This document shows positions 21,939 through 33,650 of a stretch of DNA of 62,438 bases, in pieces; the stretch's first letter is position 1; every line of letters begins with the position of its first letter. The notes beneath the pieces are model-generated. The model worked only from the letters and a program-made list of their open reading frames with translations. It had not been told where the DNA came from and did no database searches. A program made the translations under genes and the position numbers. This DNA comes from Chlorokybus atmophyticus. Its lineage: Eukaryota > Streptophyta > Chlorokybophyceae > Chlorokybales > Chlorokybaceae. The DNA is taken from NCBI GenBank assembly GCA_009103225.1, contig RHPI01001616.1, forward strand, positions 250,263 through 312,700, given 5' to 3'.

Positions 21939-24900
21939 TCACCGTCCTTCTCTTGGCGGAGGATTGCGTAATTGTGCGTTTGACAGCATCTGATGCATGC
22001 TTCCCAAACCATTGTCGCTTGCATTGATGTTGTTGTTGTGTATGTCTGCGGCGGTGTTGTTGTGTATGTCCGTGATGATGTCCATGACGCGGGCAGGGTG
22101 AGGCGGCGAGTGCAAATGTGGTTGCCATGACCACAACAAGCTGCTATTCACAGCATCAACGGCAGCAGCCGTAGAGAGGGAGCCTTGCGTTGGGACCACG
22201 CCGTCCGTCTCAGAGTGCTGATTGTGATTGTGATTGTGGTTGTTGGTGTCAGTGCAGTAGCGTTTCGTGTCGTGGGCATCAGCATTCGTGTTATCCTCGT
22301 GGGCGTTGTTGCCAGTGTTTATGTTGTGGGTGTTGTTGTTGCCGCGGTCGTACTCAGCGGAGGTGCGCTTGAAGTAGCTCTCCAACAATATCCCACTCCC
22401 GCCTCCACCTGCACCACCTCCATTCCCACCTCCACCTCCACGTGCACCACCTTGGTTCTCTCCCAACATGGCGGCCCACTGCTCGCGCCACTCTGTGTCC
22501 ACGCTGTCCCACGTGTGCACGTGGGTGTGGGCATGCTCACTATTGTCCATGAAGCCATCTTGGTTGTAGTTGTTGCTGTTGTGGTGATGGTTGTTGTGGT
22601 GGTGGTTGTCATCCACCTGCACGTTGTTCTCGCCTGCACCAGAGCATAGCCTGCTGTTGTCCGACCCGGATCCAAATCCAGAACCAGAACCAGATCCGGA
22701 GCCAGATGCATGTGAGCTTCCTCCTCCGTCCATGTCCGCTGCTTCCAGCTTCACTTTGGCTTCTTGCTTCACTACTCTGGCACTGGATTCTGCTCCCCTT
22801 TCAGTGTCGCTACCGCTCGTGCTGCCATTGTCTTTAACAAAAGCCAGCCGCGTGTGCGTGTGCTTGGCACCCGTCATGCTGTTGGTGTTGTTGTTGGTGT
22901 TGATGTTGGGCTTGATGTCCTCACACATGTTGAGGTTTGTCCACCCTGCGACGTGTGTCGATGAAGGCAAACCCCTCGGGCTCTGCAACGATAGGTGTGA
23001 TACACGCTGAGCTGTTGTTGTGGCTACTGCTAAGGCGTGAGCGTTGTTGTTGGTGATGGCATAACTGCTGTTGCCATTCCTGAAGGCCACTCTGGCAGGC
23101 TGCCCATGCTGTTGTTGTTGGGCTGCCAGTGTGGACACGCCAATAAGCGACCCGTCCATGACCCCACGCTCACGAGCCACGCGGGCAAGGTCGCCTCTCA
23201 GCGCAGAGGCCGAGCGCCAGGACGGGAGGTTAGTGCTCATGTTGTTGTCCATGTTGTTGCTGTGGCCAGAACTGGAGCTCCCGCTGCCATTCTCACCGTA
23301 CCACATGAGCATAGGCCGCAGCTCAGATGCCGGCACAACCTGCATGAGATGATGTTAGGACCAAAACAACAACTTATACTGTGTGCGCATGCATGCGGGG
23401 GCATTGGTGTGCATGTACGTGTGTGGGAGGGCATCAGTTGGTGCGTGCACACGGGGAACACACACACACACAACATGTACCTGTACAGGTGGTTGTCCCG
23501 ATGCCGGTCCCGCATCCAGTGACACTTGCACCATGTTGTGTCCCAGCAGCCCAACAATAGTACATCCCCACCACGCTGCGTTCCCACCACGCACCTCACC
23601 CCCCCCGCCAACCACCTCCACGCGGTCCCCGAGGGCCCACCCGAGGTGCGCCTGACCCGCATGAAAGGCGGGTCCACAGGGTGCGCACTCGGCATTGAAA
23701 GGGGCAGGAGGCGAAGGCCTCACTAGTGGCAAAGGTGAAGGTGAGCCCTCATCGCTGCGAAGCGTCAGGTCCCGGGACCTGTACAAAGGGACCCAAGACG
23801 CAGACCTAGGCGGGTTGGGGAATGTGTTTGGGTCCAACACGGGGCCTTGCCTCACGCTTCCTCCTTCACGAGTTCTGTCACAATACTGAACCTGCGCTTC
23901 AATCTGCGGCTCCGTCCGCGCATCCACATACTGCACACATAGGAATACAACTCAACATCAGAACCCAAAGTGGGAACCAACATCAGGTCCCAAACACAAC
24001 ATGCAACCAGATCCTGGGATTGGGTCGGTCCTTACCTTTGCATTGAACCAAGCGCCTCGGAACTTCTCTGTTAGGGACTGCACTTCCACATTGTCTCCTT
24101 TGCGAAATGGTGGTGGGAATCGCGGTGCAAAGGACGAATTGTTGTTGTTGTTGTTGTGGGCGACATTGCTGAGGGACGGGGAGAGAGGCGGCCGGGACGC
24201 GTAGGAGATTTGGTGGTGATGGTGGTGGTGGTGGTGATGGTGGTGGAAGGAGGAGGATGGAAGGGCCAACATGGTGGGAGTGTCACCGGCAGCGTCACTG
24301 CTGGCGTCGCTGCAGCTGTCATTGTCAAACTCCATGTCGTCTGTGCAAAACACACAAGCGTCAGTGGCTGCATGTGTAGGTGTGCGTTGGATACCAACCC
24401 ACATGCATGCTCACAACGATGCGCCCCAACACATGACATACGGGCATGCATGTATGCACGCAACCAACTTGTAAATGCAGCAGGGTACGCGCACACATGT
24501 ACACATGCACACATGCATGTGCACTTGCACAACATCCAAGGAAGCAACTCATACCTCCAGCTGCATCGGTATCAGCCATCCACCGATTGACGTAGTTGTT
24601 GTCATCCTTATTATCCCCGTCCTGGTCATTGCTCATATTGGTGTGCAGCTGCGCCATCATGCGTGGGTTGTGTGCCCCGGGATGATGAGAATGTTGATGC
24701 CCAATCGGAAGGTGATGATGATGATGATGCGACGACGAGGCCACGGGCTCAGATGAAGGGATCATACCAAGACGAATCCACATCTCGCGCACGGCGGGAG
24801 TTTGAGGCTCGGGCAACGGGGGCCCACAACCTGTGTATGTGTGTTTGTGTGGGTATGTTGTGTCGGTTTTCACTCACTCACTGGCAGAACTGAAGTGATG

Positions 24901-27662
24901 GGACTGAAGAGTGAAAAGGGTGAATGTGTGCTTATATGTACATGTGTGTATGGGTGTAATGTTGAGGTGCTACCCACCTGGTGGGAAGTTGGTGTTGGCA
25001 TTGGGGCCACGGACAGCACGCACAGCAGCATCATACACGGCCGCGGCCTCCTCGGCTGAACCGTATGTGCCAAGCCACACGCGCCTCGCAGCCATCTGAC
25101 CGCGTATCTCCGCAGACCACTGCACGCAAGAACACAACACCAGACAACATCAGTCACACTGCTCATGTGTTCGATGACATACACACACCAAACAGTGTGG
25201 ATGACCAACCACTTACCCTTCCATAGCGTCGTTGTCTGATGCCTCTGTATCGTCCATTGCGGCCAGGTCCAATGCCCGTTTGGCTGCCATCGAGACTGTT
25301 GTTGTTGCTAATGTTGCTGTGGGTGTTGGGAGTGTTGTACGCGTTGTTGTTGTTGTTGCTGAACCCATAGCTGAAGTGCATGTTGCTGCTGGGAGAAGGA
25401 GGGGGAGGAGCAGTGTTGCTGTTCAGCACGCTATGCATCATCAACGCTGCGTTGGTGTTGCCGTTGCCGCTCAGCATGGACATGCTCCTTAAGTACTGCA
25501 CGTGTGTGGCACAAAACCTGCACACCGACAAGCAGACATTAAGTACTCTATCGACAATGCCAATAACAACAATCACTACAACATCAGTCACCACCAACAA
25601 CAACAACACACAAGCGCGCACATGAACACCCACACTCACAGACATGAGTGCATCCACATGCACATGATGACATGCAACTGCTGACACCACACAACAGCAA
25701 AAGTAACAACAGCCAGAGAACAACAACTCCCACTGACCGGGTGTCTTCTGCTTGCATTGACACCGCTGCTCTGCACCTCACTCTTCCATTTCCTTCATCC
25801 GAGACGAAGTCACACTGCCTATACGGCGCATTCACATCTTCCAGTATGTGTTTGAGGCAGTACGCATGGGGTTCGAGACACAACTTCCTGCATCTTGTTG
25901 CTGCGGATGAGCAAAGGAGCCTCCCTTCCATGTTGTAATGCGTCCTTGGCATGCGGGTGCGGTTGTGTTGGTGGGGCTGGTGGGAGTTGCTGACTGTGGT
26001 GGTGGTGGGGGAGGTGTTGTTGCTGCTGGGACTGGTGGTGTTGGCGCTGGTGTTGGTGTTGGGAAGGTTATTGTTGTTGTTGTTGGGGATGCTCAGCTGC
26101 TGGTACTGCCTTTGGTGCCTGGCTGAGGTGCTTCGGCTGGTCCTTCTCGGCCGTGTGGGGTTGCTGCTGTTGTTGTTGTTGTTGCTGTTGTTGGTGTTAT
26201 TGTTGTTGTTGTCCGTGCCACTATTCTCCTCATTGGTCTGGTTCTCCTGTGGCACCTGCCCTTGTTGTTGTTGTCCTTGTTGTTGTTGCTGCTGCTGTTG
26301 CATCTGAGCAGCATTCTTGTCTCGCTCCCTATACTTGCGGTTGTACAGCCAACTTTGCACATTCATCTCCGTGATGGTAGCAGCAATGGGTGGGTTGTTG
26401 CTGTTGTTGTTGTTGCTGTTGTTGCTACCGCTGCCACTGCCACTGCTACTGTTGTTGTTTGCACCAGCCTTGTTGCTGTTGCTTGCTGAGGCTGATAAGC
26501 ACAATGCAGTCAGCCTGGGCATCACCTCTCTCACAACATCTTTAACACGCAGCTCGCCAGTCTCAGCCACGTACGCCCTTGTGAAACCCTCCTCAAGAAC
26601 CTACACAATGAACATGAGCATAACAACCAGGATGACTGTGTGAGTTTGGGTGTGTGTGTGGGGGNNNNNNNNNNNNNNNNNNNNNNNNNNNNNNNNNNNG
26701 GGGCATACCTCAAGTTGTTCAGGTGAGGGTGTCCATTTTGGTTTGGATGCTGGGCGAGAGGAAGGAGCTAGCACGGGGCTGTTGTTGTGGTTGTAAGGGT
26801 TGTAGTTGGTGTAGCTGGCGTAGTTGCTGTGGGGGTTGTGTTGGCTGTGGTGGGGATGGTTCGTTGGGATGTGGCTGCTGGCGTTGCTGGTGTTGGTGTT
26901 GAGGTGGGCGGCCTGGGCAGCTGCCTGCAGGACAAGCTGCTCGTACATGGCAGCGGCAGCAGCAGAGGCGTCCTCCGCTGCTGCTGAGGCGTCGTCCATG
27001 GTGGTGTTGGTGTTGGTCGTCGTCGTTGTCCCCGTGGTCGAAGTCACCTGGTCCATCAATGCCCTGAAGGTGGACAACCCAGCCGCCGCCGCTGCCGCTG
27101 CTGAGGACGACGACGACGACGACCCCCCTATCGCCGCCATGGCCTGCTGGTAAGACATCCCACCCAGCTCAGCCGCATAGGCTGCCAGGTCATCATTGTG
27201 GCCAAACCCTCCGACCATACCTACGCCGGCACCCATGTCTAACCCTACGCCCAAACCGGCAACCATACGGACGCCTATCCTGTCGCCAGCTCCGCCGCCC
27301 TCATCCTTGACCTCCACACCCACGACCACCCTACCGTCAACCCGGTCGCCGCCGCCCGAGTCGCACAGCCAACGTGAAGCAGGCAGCATGCCTTCGTCAG
27401 CATCCAGCCTGACCTCGTCCCTGACTACACCCACGACGACGTGGCTAATCCCCCTGCCAACCCCAACACCACCGCCGCCGCCGCCGCCGCCTGCTCCGCG
27501 GCTTCCACGCCGAGCAAATATCTTCGAGCCGCTAGAATGCGAGCAAAAGATTTGGCCCCACCTTTGCTCGATGAGGGAATAAAAGGGACTTGAAACAGAG
27601 GAAAAGGGGGTCAACGGGGTACGAAACGCTATCATGTTGTAGGCACCTTTTCCCCTTTCCAA
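21939..27662 (-). CDS. Multidomain regulator: WOX-like homeodomain, C3HC3H, AP2/ERF and two Agenet modules
   Basis: Eight exons can be joined with GT/AG sites and matching phases: 27662-26709, 26600-25738, 25517-25217, 25119-24978, 24830-24555, 24340-24036, 23930-23481 and 23339-21939, giving 1563 residues. The homeodomain (about 307-413) starts [16 protein letters not shown] and ends [16 protein letters not shown] like the WUSCHEL-related helix 3, with a Ser/Gly/Asn insert of about 35 residues before helix 3. A C3HC3H domain of the INO80D/KANSL2 type spans 544-612 ([15 protein letters not shown]). The AP2/ERF domain spans about 694-751 ([30 protein letters not shown]). Agenet/Tudor units are at about 922-1010 ([14 protein letters not shown]) and 1044-1113 ([14 protein letters not shown]). 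Asn/Gln/Ser/His/Gly-rich linkers separate them. AP2 and homeodomains bind DNA, and Agenet domains bind histone tails or chromatin proteins, so a nuclear chromatin-linked regulator is inferred. The start codon is uncertain because the first exon is low in complexity, and exon 1 could be longer. Confidence 0.85.
26665..26699. other. Sequence gap (35 N) in intron 1 of the regulator gene
   Basis: The gap follows a TG/G-rich tract and lies wholly within intron 1 (26601-26708), so the coding sequence is not affected. Confidence 0.95.
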
Positions 27663-29431
27663 AATATCAAGGCGACGACATTTAACCGGACGGCTGGTAC
27701 CGTTTGTAGGTATAATAATTGGGTGCAGTAAAGATCATGCAAATTCGGTGCTGTTGTTGCCGTCAGCCGTTTGCTGAGTCCATCAGCTTTAACTGTCTGT
27801 CTGTTTGTGCGTGGCAGGCGGAGATATTTGTATCGGGTCTATTGCTCTCATGGGTACGTTTCTCGTCACTTAATTGCATAAAGGCAATTGCACCATTATA
27901 ATATCCAAGCTGTCGCGTGTCACTTCGTCTGGGGCCAACCGACGCCGCCGAGTGTCGACATCCAAACCGGTGGCTGTACCGGTCGCGTTTAGCCGGCATA
28001 TCGGCCGTTGCCGACGTGGCCTGCTAAACTCTGCACGTTGCTGCAGCCATTACGACCGGTAGAAGCGTTGAACTCGGCGGTTAAATCACAGCATGCGTTC
28101 GGCGCTGATTCCAGCTGGTTAGCGGGGACAGCGCATCCCAGCAAGGATACCTCCTGATACTTTCCATACCTACAAAGGTTAGATACCTGTTTGGGGAGCG
28201 CAGTTGCGTACGCAGTGTAATCAGGGGCGTATGAGGCTACGTCACCGTAACGTCCACCAATGGTACTTGGAGTAGGGAGGCATGGGAAATAAGGTATTTG
28301 TACTTCCCATGGCTCCCGCGTGCGGTACGAAATTTGAATCTCAAGGGAGTTACAGAGTTCAATGCAAATTGCCGGTATGCACACGTTGTGCATGAACGTC
28401 AACAGAACACTGTACAGGCATCATTTGTATGCAGAAATGTGCTATGTGTGGGTCAATCATGAGGATCAGGTCTGGGAGCGGCTTGATCACGTCCGCGCTG
28501 TAACTCATGACGATTGACAGGCTGTGTGGTCAGATAAAACGTTAAAGACGCGCTACAGTCCACTGTGAGTAGGACATCTTCCGTTGATCAAAGCCATAAA
28601 TCATGTGGCATTGCAGTCATCTTTGATTAAAGTTTAGCAAACGCCTTTCGAGTTCAATTTGCCTACATTCAATTTTGTGCATGATAAAGTTGGTATCTTG
28701 CACTATGTGCTCTGAAGCATGGAAGAATGGGTGATAATCGTGATGGACGGTGGAGCTCATGCACGCTGTAACTTACATAACACCCATAGCTTGTAAGCAA
28801 CCACTAATGTTTCTGAATAAATATTAAAACATATTTAATGAGCAAATGTTATTGTTCAATTATGTATTATTATATGAATTTAACAATAACCCATAAGATA
28901 GCGGTGTCAATGTAACATTGTTATCGCCATGTATTAATAACCGCACACAAAAGCACGCACATGACTCATTTGCAAGCAAGTTGCAACGTCTTCACGCAGC
29001 ATTGCAATATCAATAACGCGCAGAAGATAATGGCACAATAAATGTTCGAGTACATAATTAATGTACCATCAGCTTGTATTTGCCGGGATGTTCATACCAA
29101 TATAGGACCGCACAACTTGTAACTGTGCAATTACAAGAAGTAAAAGCCCCCTAAGCTGCGTGCATCACTTAGCATATGATGGAAGCAGGCACGTGCGCGT
29201 GATCCTTTAAGTTGAGTCCAGTGTGCGACATTAAAGTTTGATAAAATAAAGAGATGAGGTATCCCCTTGTTAAAATTGTAATGTACATTGCCACATGTGT
29301 GTCATGTGTCGTAAACACCTTAACATAAGTAAACTAACCAGAGCCTTGTTGTGCCATTTATCGTGAATTGCAAACCCGCGTGATTGTTACAATGCAGTGT
29401 GATAGTGTACATCATTTTTTCGCTGTAAACG
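27663..29431. other. Upstream region of the regulator gene and AT-rich intergenic DNA
   Basis: The part next to the gene (27.66-28.4 kb) probably holds its promoter. A 137-codon frame on the same strand (28402-27989) has a fairly balanced composition and could be an upstream exon or chance; no family is recognised. From about 28.5 to 29.4 kb the DNA is AT-rich, with no coding signal. Confidence 0.5.
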
Positions 29432-30695
29432 TGTCATGCCCATTGCCCTCGTGTGCCAGCCTGCATCAGGCATGCTTACATCCAGACCCGCGCACGGACT
29501 ATCAGCCAACTGACCCGTGCGCGTCACTGACCAATAGGTAGATCACAGCCTTAGACTAGCTCATGACTGTAGCCTACATAGGCACCGCGCGTAGCTGTTC
29601 AGTTATACATGTTGTTATACGATATGTTCTATATCGAGGGGGAGTTTCCGATGGGAATAGCCCCAATATGATCGTTAGCTTGTATTCTAAACAATCGTGA
29701 TTTGACCTCCATAAGTAGTCGCGGTGTTCACCGGATCAGCTGGTGACACTGTGAGTGCAAAAGCTAGGAGCCTGTGAAGCGACTTGAATTACGCCGTCCC
29801 GGTTACCAAGAATCCTCTCACCGTGTGAGAGTCTGTGCATGCTCGTGTGCACTGTGCTTGTCATTGTTGTGAACTTGGTGCGCTTAGTTGCGGTGTGCTT
29901 GTTGGCATCAGGCAAGGCATAGCATTTATGCGTTGCTTACTCATTCACCTCACCTAACAGTGTAATACAATTTCCACTCGTGCAAAGAACAGAGTAAACA
30001 GCACTCCTACAACAATCAAGGCCAAATTTCGTGATTTTCATGGCCAGTTTAGGCCTTATTTGTGAGATACCATGTTATTCATAACTTGTAGCGGATATTG
30101 GCGAATTGCGAATCTGCGGCAGATATCGACCGGCCCAGGGCTAGTCTGGAAGACGCCAGAAAACGGAGGGCCAGTCGAGAAGGGCTCGACCACATTTCTG
30201 GAAGGGCCTGGCGCCAAGTAGTGTAACTTGACCACATGAGCAGCAAATGAGGGACTGTTTTGTGCATTGGAAAGGTCTAGAAGTGTACTACAAGACTCTG
30301 CTAGAATATCTTAGCTTCTAGTTCCGTCTAGCGCTAGAATCGTCTAGACAGTAGCATGTGCAGGCTGGTAGGTATAAAACTGACATTCTACAATTTGCAA
30401 TACAACCTTTAGCTCCCTAGTTTCTTGTGTGCAAGCTTGATGGTGGTTAGCAAAGGTTGCTACCGTGTGTCCACTAGTGTGTGCTTGCTTGTGTGACGAT
30501 CCAAGGCGCTACACGAGTCGGTGTGTAGCTTGGAGTGCATGCGCGTGCGTACGCGAGTGGCGGGGCGCGCGTGTGTGCTTGGCAGAGGGGGCAAGGTTCC
30601 GGTGTGAATACCGTGTCTTGGTGAGAGGGTTGTTAATTCGACCAACTCATAGGAGACAAGGCACGAGCACCGTCACAACTACCTGTAGTAGTAGG
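29432..30695 (+). repeat. Element C 5' LTR, interrupted by a solo LTR
   Basis: The segment 29432-30007 matches 40725-41287 along its whole length. The last bases resume after the insertion at 30678, where CTACCTGTAGTAGTA matches CTACCTATGGTAGTA at about 41284-41298. The exact end of the LTR is uncertain by tens of bases. Confidence 0.8.
30008..30677 (+). mobile_element. Solo LTR (family S) inside element C's 5' LTR
   Basis: This 670-bp block starts TACAACAATC (TG mutated to TA) and ends CACCGTCACA, flanked by ACTCC and ACTAC (4 of 5 match). The uninterrupted 3' LTR of element C at 41282-41288 shows the empty site, which proves insertion. A second, inverted copy lies at 59169-59836. No internal element sequence remains, so it is a solo LTR left by recombination. 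Confidence 0.9.
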
Positions 30696-30935
30696 CTTGT
30701 TCACTCACAGTATCATACTGTGATGATCACCCTCTCTGCTAAAGTGAGTGTGGTTGCATCTTGCACATCTTAAGTGCAGCTTGCAGTTGGATACATCCGC
30801 ATGCATGATTATCACTGTCATCACATAGTGCGCACAAGCATTGGTGCGTTGAGTGGTAGCAGCATTAAGATAGCTTTGTAGAGCGCAAACACTCTACCTT
30901 TTATACACTTTCACTATAGCTATCGCATCACCTGT

Positions 30936-33650
30936 ATGAGCAGCCCTACCCCGTTCTCACAAATAGACTTGGGGGACCTCAGCAGCTGGAGCCCGACCTC
31001 CAAATTAGCCTACGAACGAGCAAGTGAAGGAAACAGTTATTGTAGCAGCGGAGGCTCTCACCCCGTCTCCGGCGTCACCTCCTTCCACTTCACTCCTCGC
31101 CATCAAGCTTTTCCACCTCCTTCGGACTATTTGGACCATGACAACAAAGAAATGGAGCCCTTCCAGCTCAACCAACTTTCAACGCTGCTCCGGACGTGCG
31201 GGCACCCCACCACTTGATAAGTTCATCATCAGTGTCACGCCCACAGGGCAGGCAAAAGTCATTCTCTGTCCCTTACTTATGTGGTAAGTAAGATGAGACC
31301 AAGTAGGGACCCACATTACGCAAGCGTGTGTAGTGCTTGTGGGTGTGCTCTCGTGTAGGTCTGCTCTAGAGCCTGTGCGGCCTTGAGCATGATGAACTAC
31401 ACAAGGCATGATGGCAAGCATAGGGCTGATCATAGCCGATGAGACATCATGTGATGTACAGAGACATATGTGTGCATATGTCCGCATGTGTATGCATGTG
31501 TTTGCACATGTGTGCACATGTACGCATATGAGTGCATATGCGTGCATGAGAGGTATGTACTAGATGTATGCATGTATATGCATGCATGCGCATATGTGTG
31601 CATATGCGCGCATATGTATGATGTCCTAGGCTGATGTGACCAGCCAAGGACGTTCACAACGTCCAAGGATGATGTGTGTGATATCCTAGGCTGATGTGAC
31701 CAGCCTACGGACGTTTAAAATGTCCGAGGCTGATGTGTGATCAGTCTTGGGCGTTGAAAGAGGTCCAAGGGCTGATGTGGCAGCCCTAGACATGAGTTGT
31801 GGTCAACGCAGCCATGACAAGGCATGTAGCCTTGGACTTGGATGTTCTAGGTCGGAGAGCAGCAAAGAGAGGGTATATGAACGGCCTCAACATGTGTTGA
31901 GGCAGCTCAGCATGTGCATACTCGACTCTTGTGTGTGGGGTGCCTAGTTTAGTTGTTCAAGGGGCTCTCCCTCTCATCCCATGTGGGGTGTAATGTCCGT
32001 GGCAGCTTTGCACATGTGTGTGAGGTGTGCTTGAGTGTGTGAGTGTGTGGGAGCTGAGTAGAGAGGTTGGTGTCATCCTCTCCTTCCTTGGTGCGGTGCT
32101 GTGACTTCCTCTGCAAGGTACTGCACCAGTGACGGTGGTAGGGCTTCCAGTAGTAAGTCCTTGTGCTTGTGCATAAGTTCGCCAAGCCGCCCAGCAAGTA
32201 AATGAGTGGTATCGTTACAATCAGGTTCCACTCCATGATGCGGCAGCAAACCCTCAAGAACAAGGACTGGTCAGATGAGGTGTCATTCCACATCATGGCT
32301 CAGCCTGCCTTGATCATGAGGCACATGATGTGTGGAAGTTCATTGCTGAGCTGCATAGAGTTGATGGCTATGGCGAGCTTGCCAGCACCATAGCACCTAC
32401 ACCGACGCATAGCCTAGCAGCTGCTGCCTCAGTAGTAGTGGTCCCTCCAACCCCAGTCACTGGGCGGGCGTTAGCCGCAGCTATGCAACATGCAGAGGAC
32501 GAAGAAGCCGAGCTGGTTATTTCCTCGCTAACACTTGCAGAGGTCGAGGTCAAAGCCGACCGACGGATTAGAGTGCTTAACCGCACCGCTGCCAGCATCG
32601 AGGCTCAGCAAGCTGAACAACAAACTGCAGCCTTGAAAACGGGGACACATGTACCACTACCACCGGGCTCGCATACTCTGGTAGGAGTCAGCCTTTTCAC
32701 ACTCGGCAGCGTTGCGCGCACTAGCCATCATGTGAGACTCTCCTCTCAAGGACTTGTACGCTACACTGCGGCGTACCTTCCCGCCCCAACCCATAAGCAA
32801 GGTAAAGGAGTTGAGACGCTTCCGACGGAAGCCCAACGAGGACCCTCTCCGACTGTATTCGCGGCTGAAACCACTGCAGGACACTGAGTACAAGATCGTC
32901 AGTGAGGAGGCAGCCGCAATGGTGTACGTGGCTGAGTTGGACCCCACCTTGAGTGAGTCAACGCGCTAGACACTTAACTACAATAGACCCCTCGGCTACA
33001 CCCTCAATAAAGCTTTTGAGACTGCACAAGCCATTCACAAGCGTTCGGTGTATGAGAAGGCAGTGTTGGACACCAACCGAGCGCCTCACGTCCCATGGCA
33101 AGCACGAGTGCTGAGCCCCCTCGATGAGACCTCAGTCGGGATGCTCCAGTCACAACAAGGACAAACGGTTAGCTTATGCTGCCCTTATAATAGATATTGC
33201 TCCAGTGCCGTGCCGTCAGTGTGTTCGACATGCATGTGGGCCATATGGGCACTACAAAAAGGAGTGCACCAAAGATTATGGCAACCTTGTGTGCGACTAA
33301 TGCCACAAGACGGGACACTTGGCGACAATGTGCTGGCTCAAGTTCTTCGAGCTGCGGTCCTCTATTGGCTACAACAATAGCAACAACGCGGGTGGCTATC
33401 TATGAGGCTGCTATATGAGGCTGCTGCAGCCATGGCTGGCGAACCCATTGGTGGTGTTGGCACACCCGCTATAGCTGCGGACACTGCACCAGCCACAACT
33501 GCTGCAACGCTCGCAGCGGCGACCTCCGTCATCACAATTGCTGCAGGTGCACAACTATTGCTGCACTTGATGTTGCCGTACCTCTTTCAGCCCCTACTGC
33601 CACTGCCGCCGCACCATCAGGGGTTCGTGCGGCCCCTCCTCCGCACCTGA
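30936..33650 (+). pseudogene. Element C gag region (decayed)
   Basis: Fragments in shifting frames run from about 30936. The segment KVKELRRFRRKPNEDPLRLY with YKIVSEEAAAMVYVAELDPT (about 32.80-32.95 kb) looks capsid-like. A pair of zinc knuckles, CGPYGHYKKEC and CHKTGHLATMC, lies at about 33.23-33.34 kb and resembles the twin motifs CWSCGEQGHIARDC and CADCKKGGHVDAKC of element D. The stretch 31.28-32.19 kb has no gag similarity and looks like inserted DNA. Stops and shifts rule out function. Confidence 0.7.
31280..32190. other. Non-coding block interrupting element C gag
   Basis: This block contains an alternating purine-pyrimidine tract (about 31455-31620, CATATGTGTGCATATG type). A set of diverged repeats follows, reading CCTAGGCTGATGTGACCAGCC with ACGTT..AACGT stems (about 31620-31800). 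It is probably an insertion of an unidentified LTR or repeat. Clear termini were not found. Confidence 0.45.

Noticed and set aside
22185-22649. Plus-strand frames of over 100 codons across 22-27 kb
   Set aside because: They are antisense shadows of the CAA/CAC-rich exons of the regulator gene, giving Val/Leu/Cys runs with no domain.
26531-26713. Myb/SANT domain in place of the homeodomain
   Set aside because: The single WLYNRK helix with the SPEQLEVLEE start fits a homeodomain. No regularly spaced tryptophans are present.
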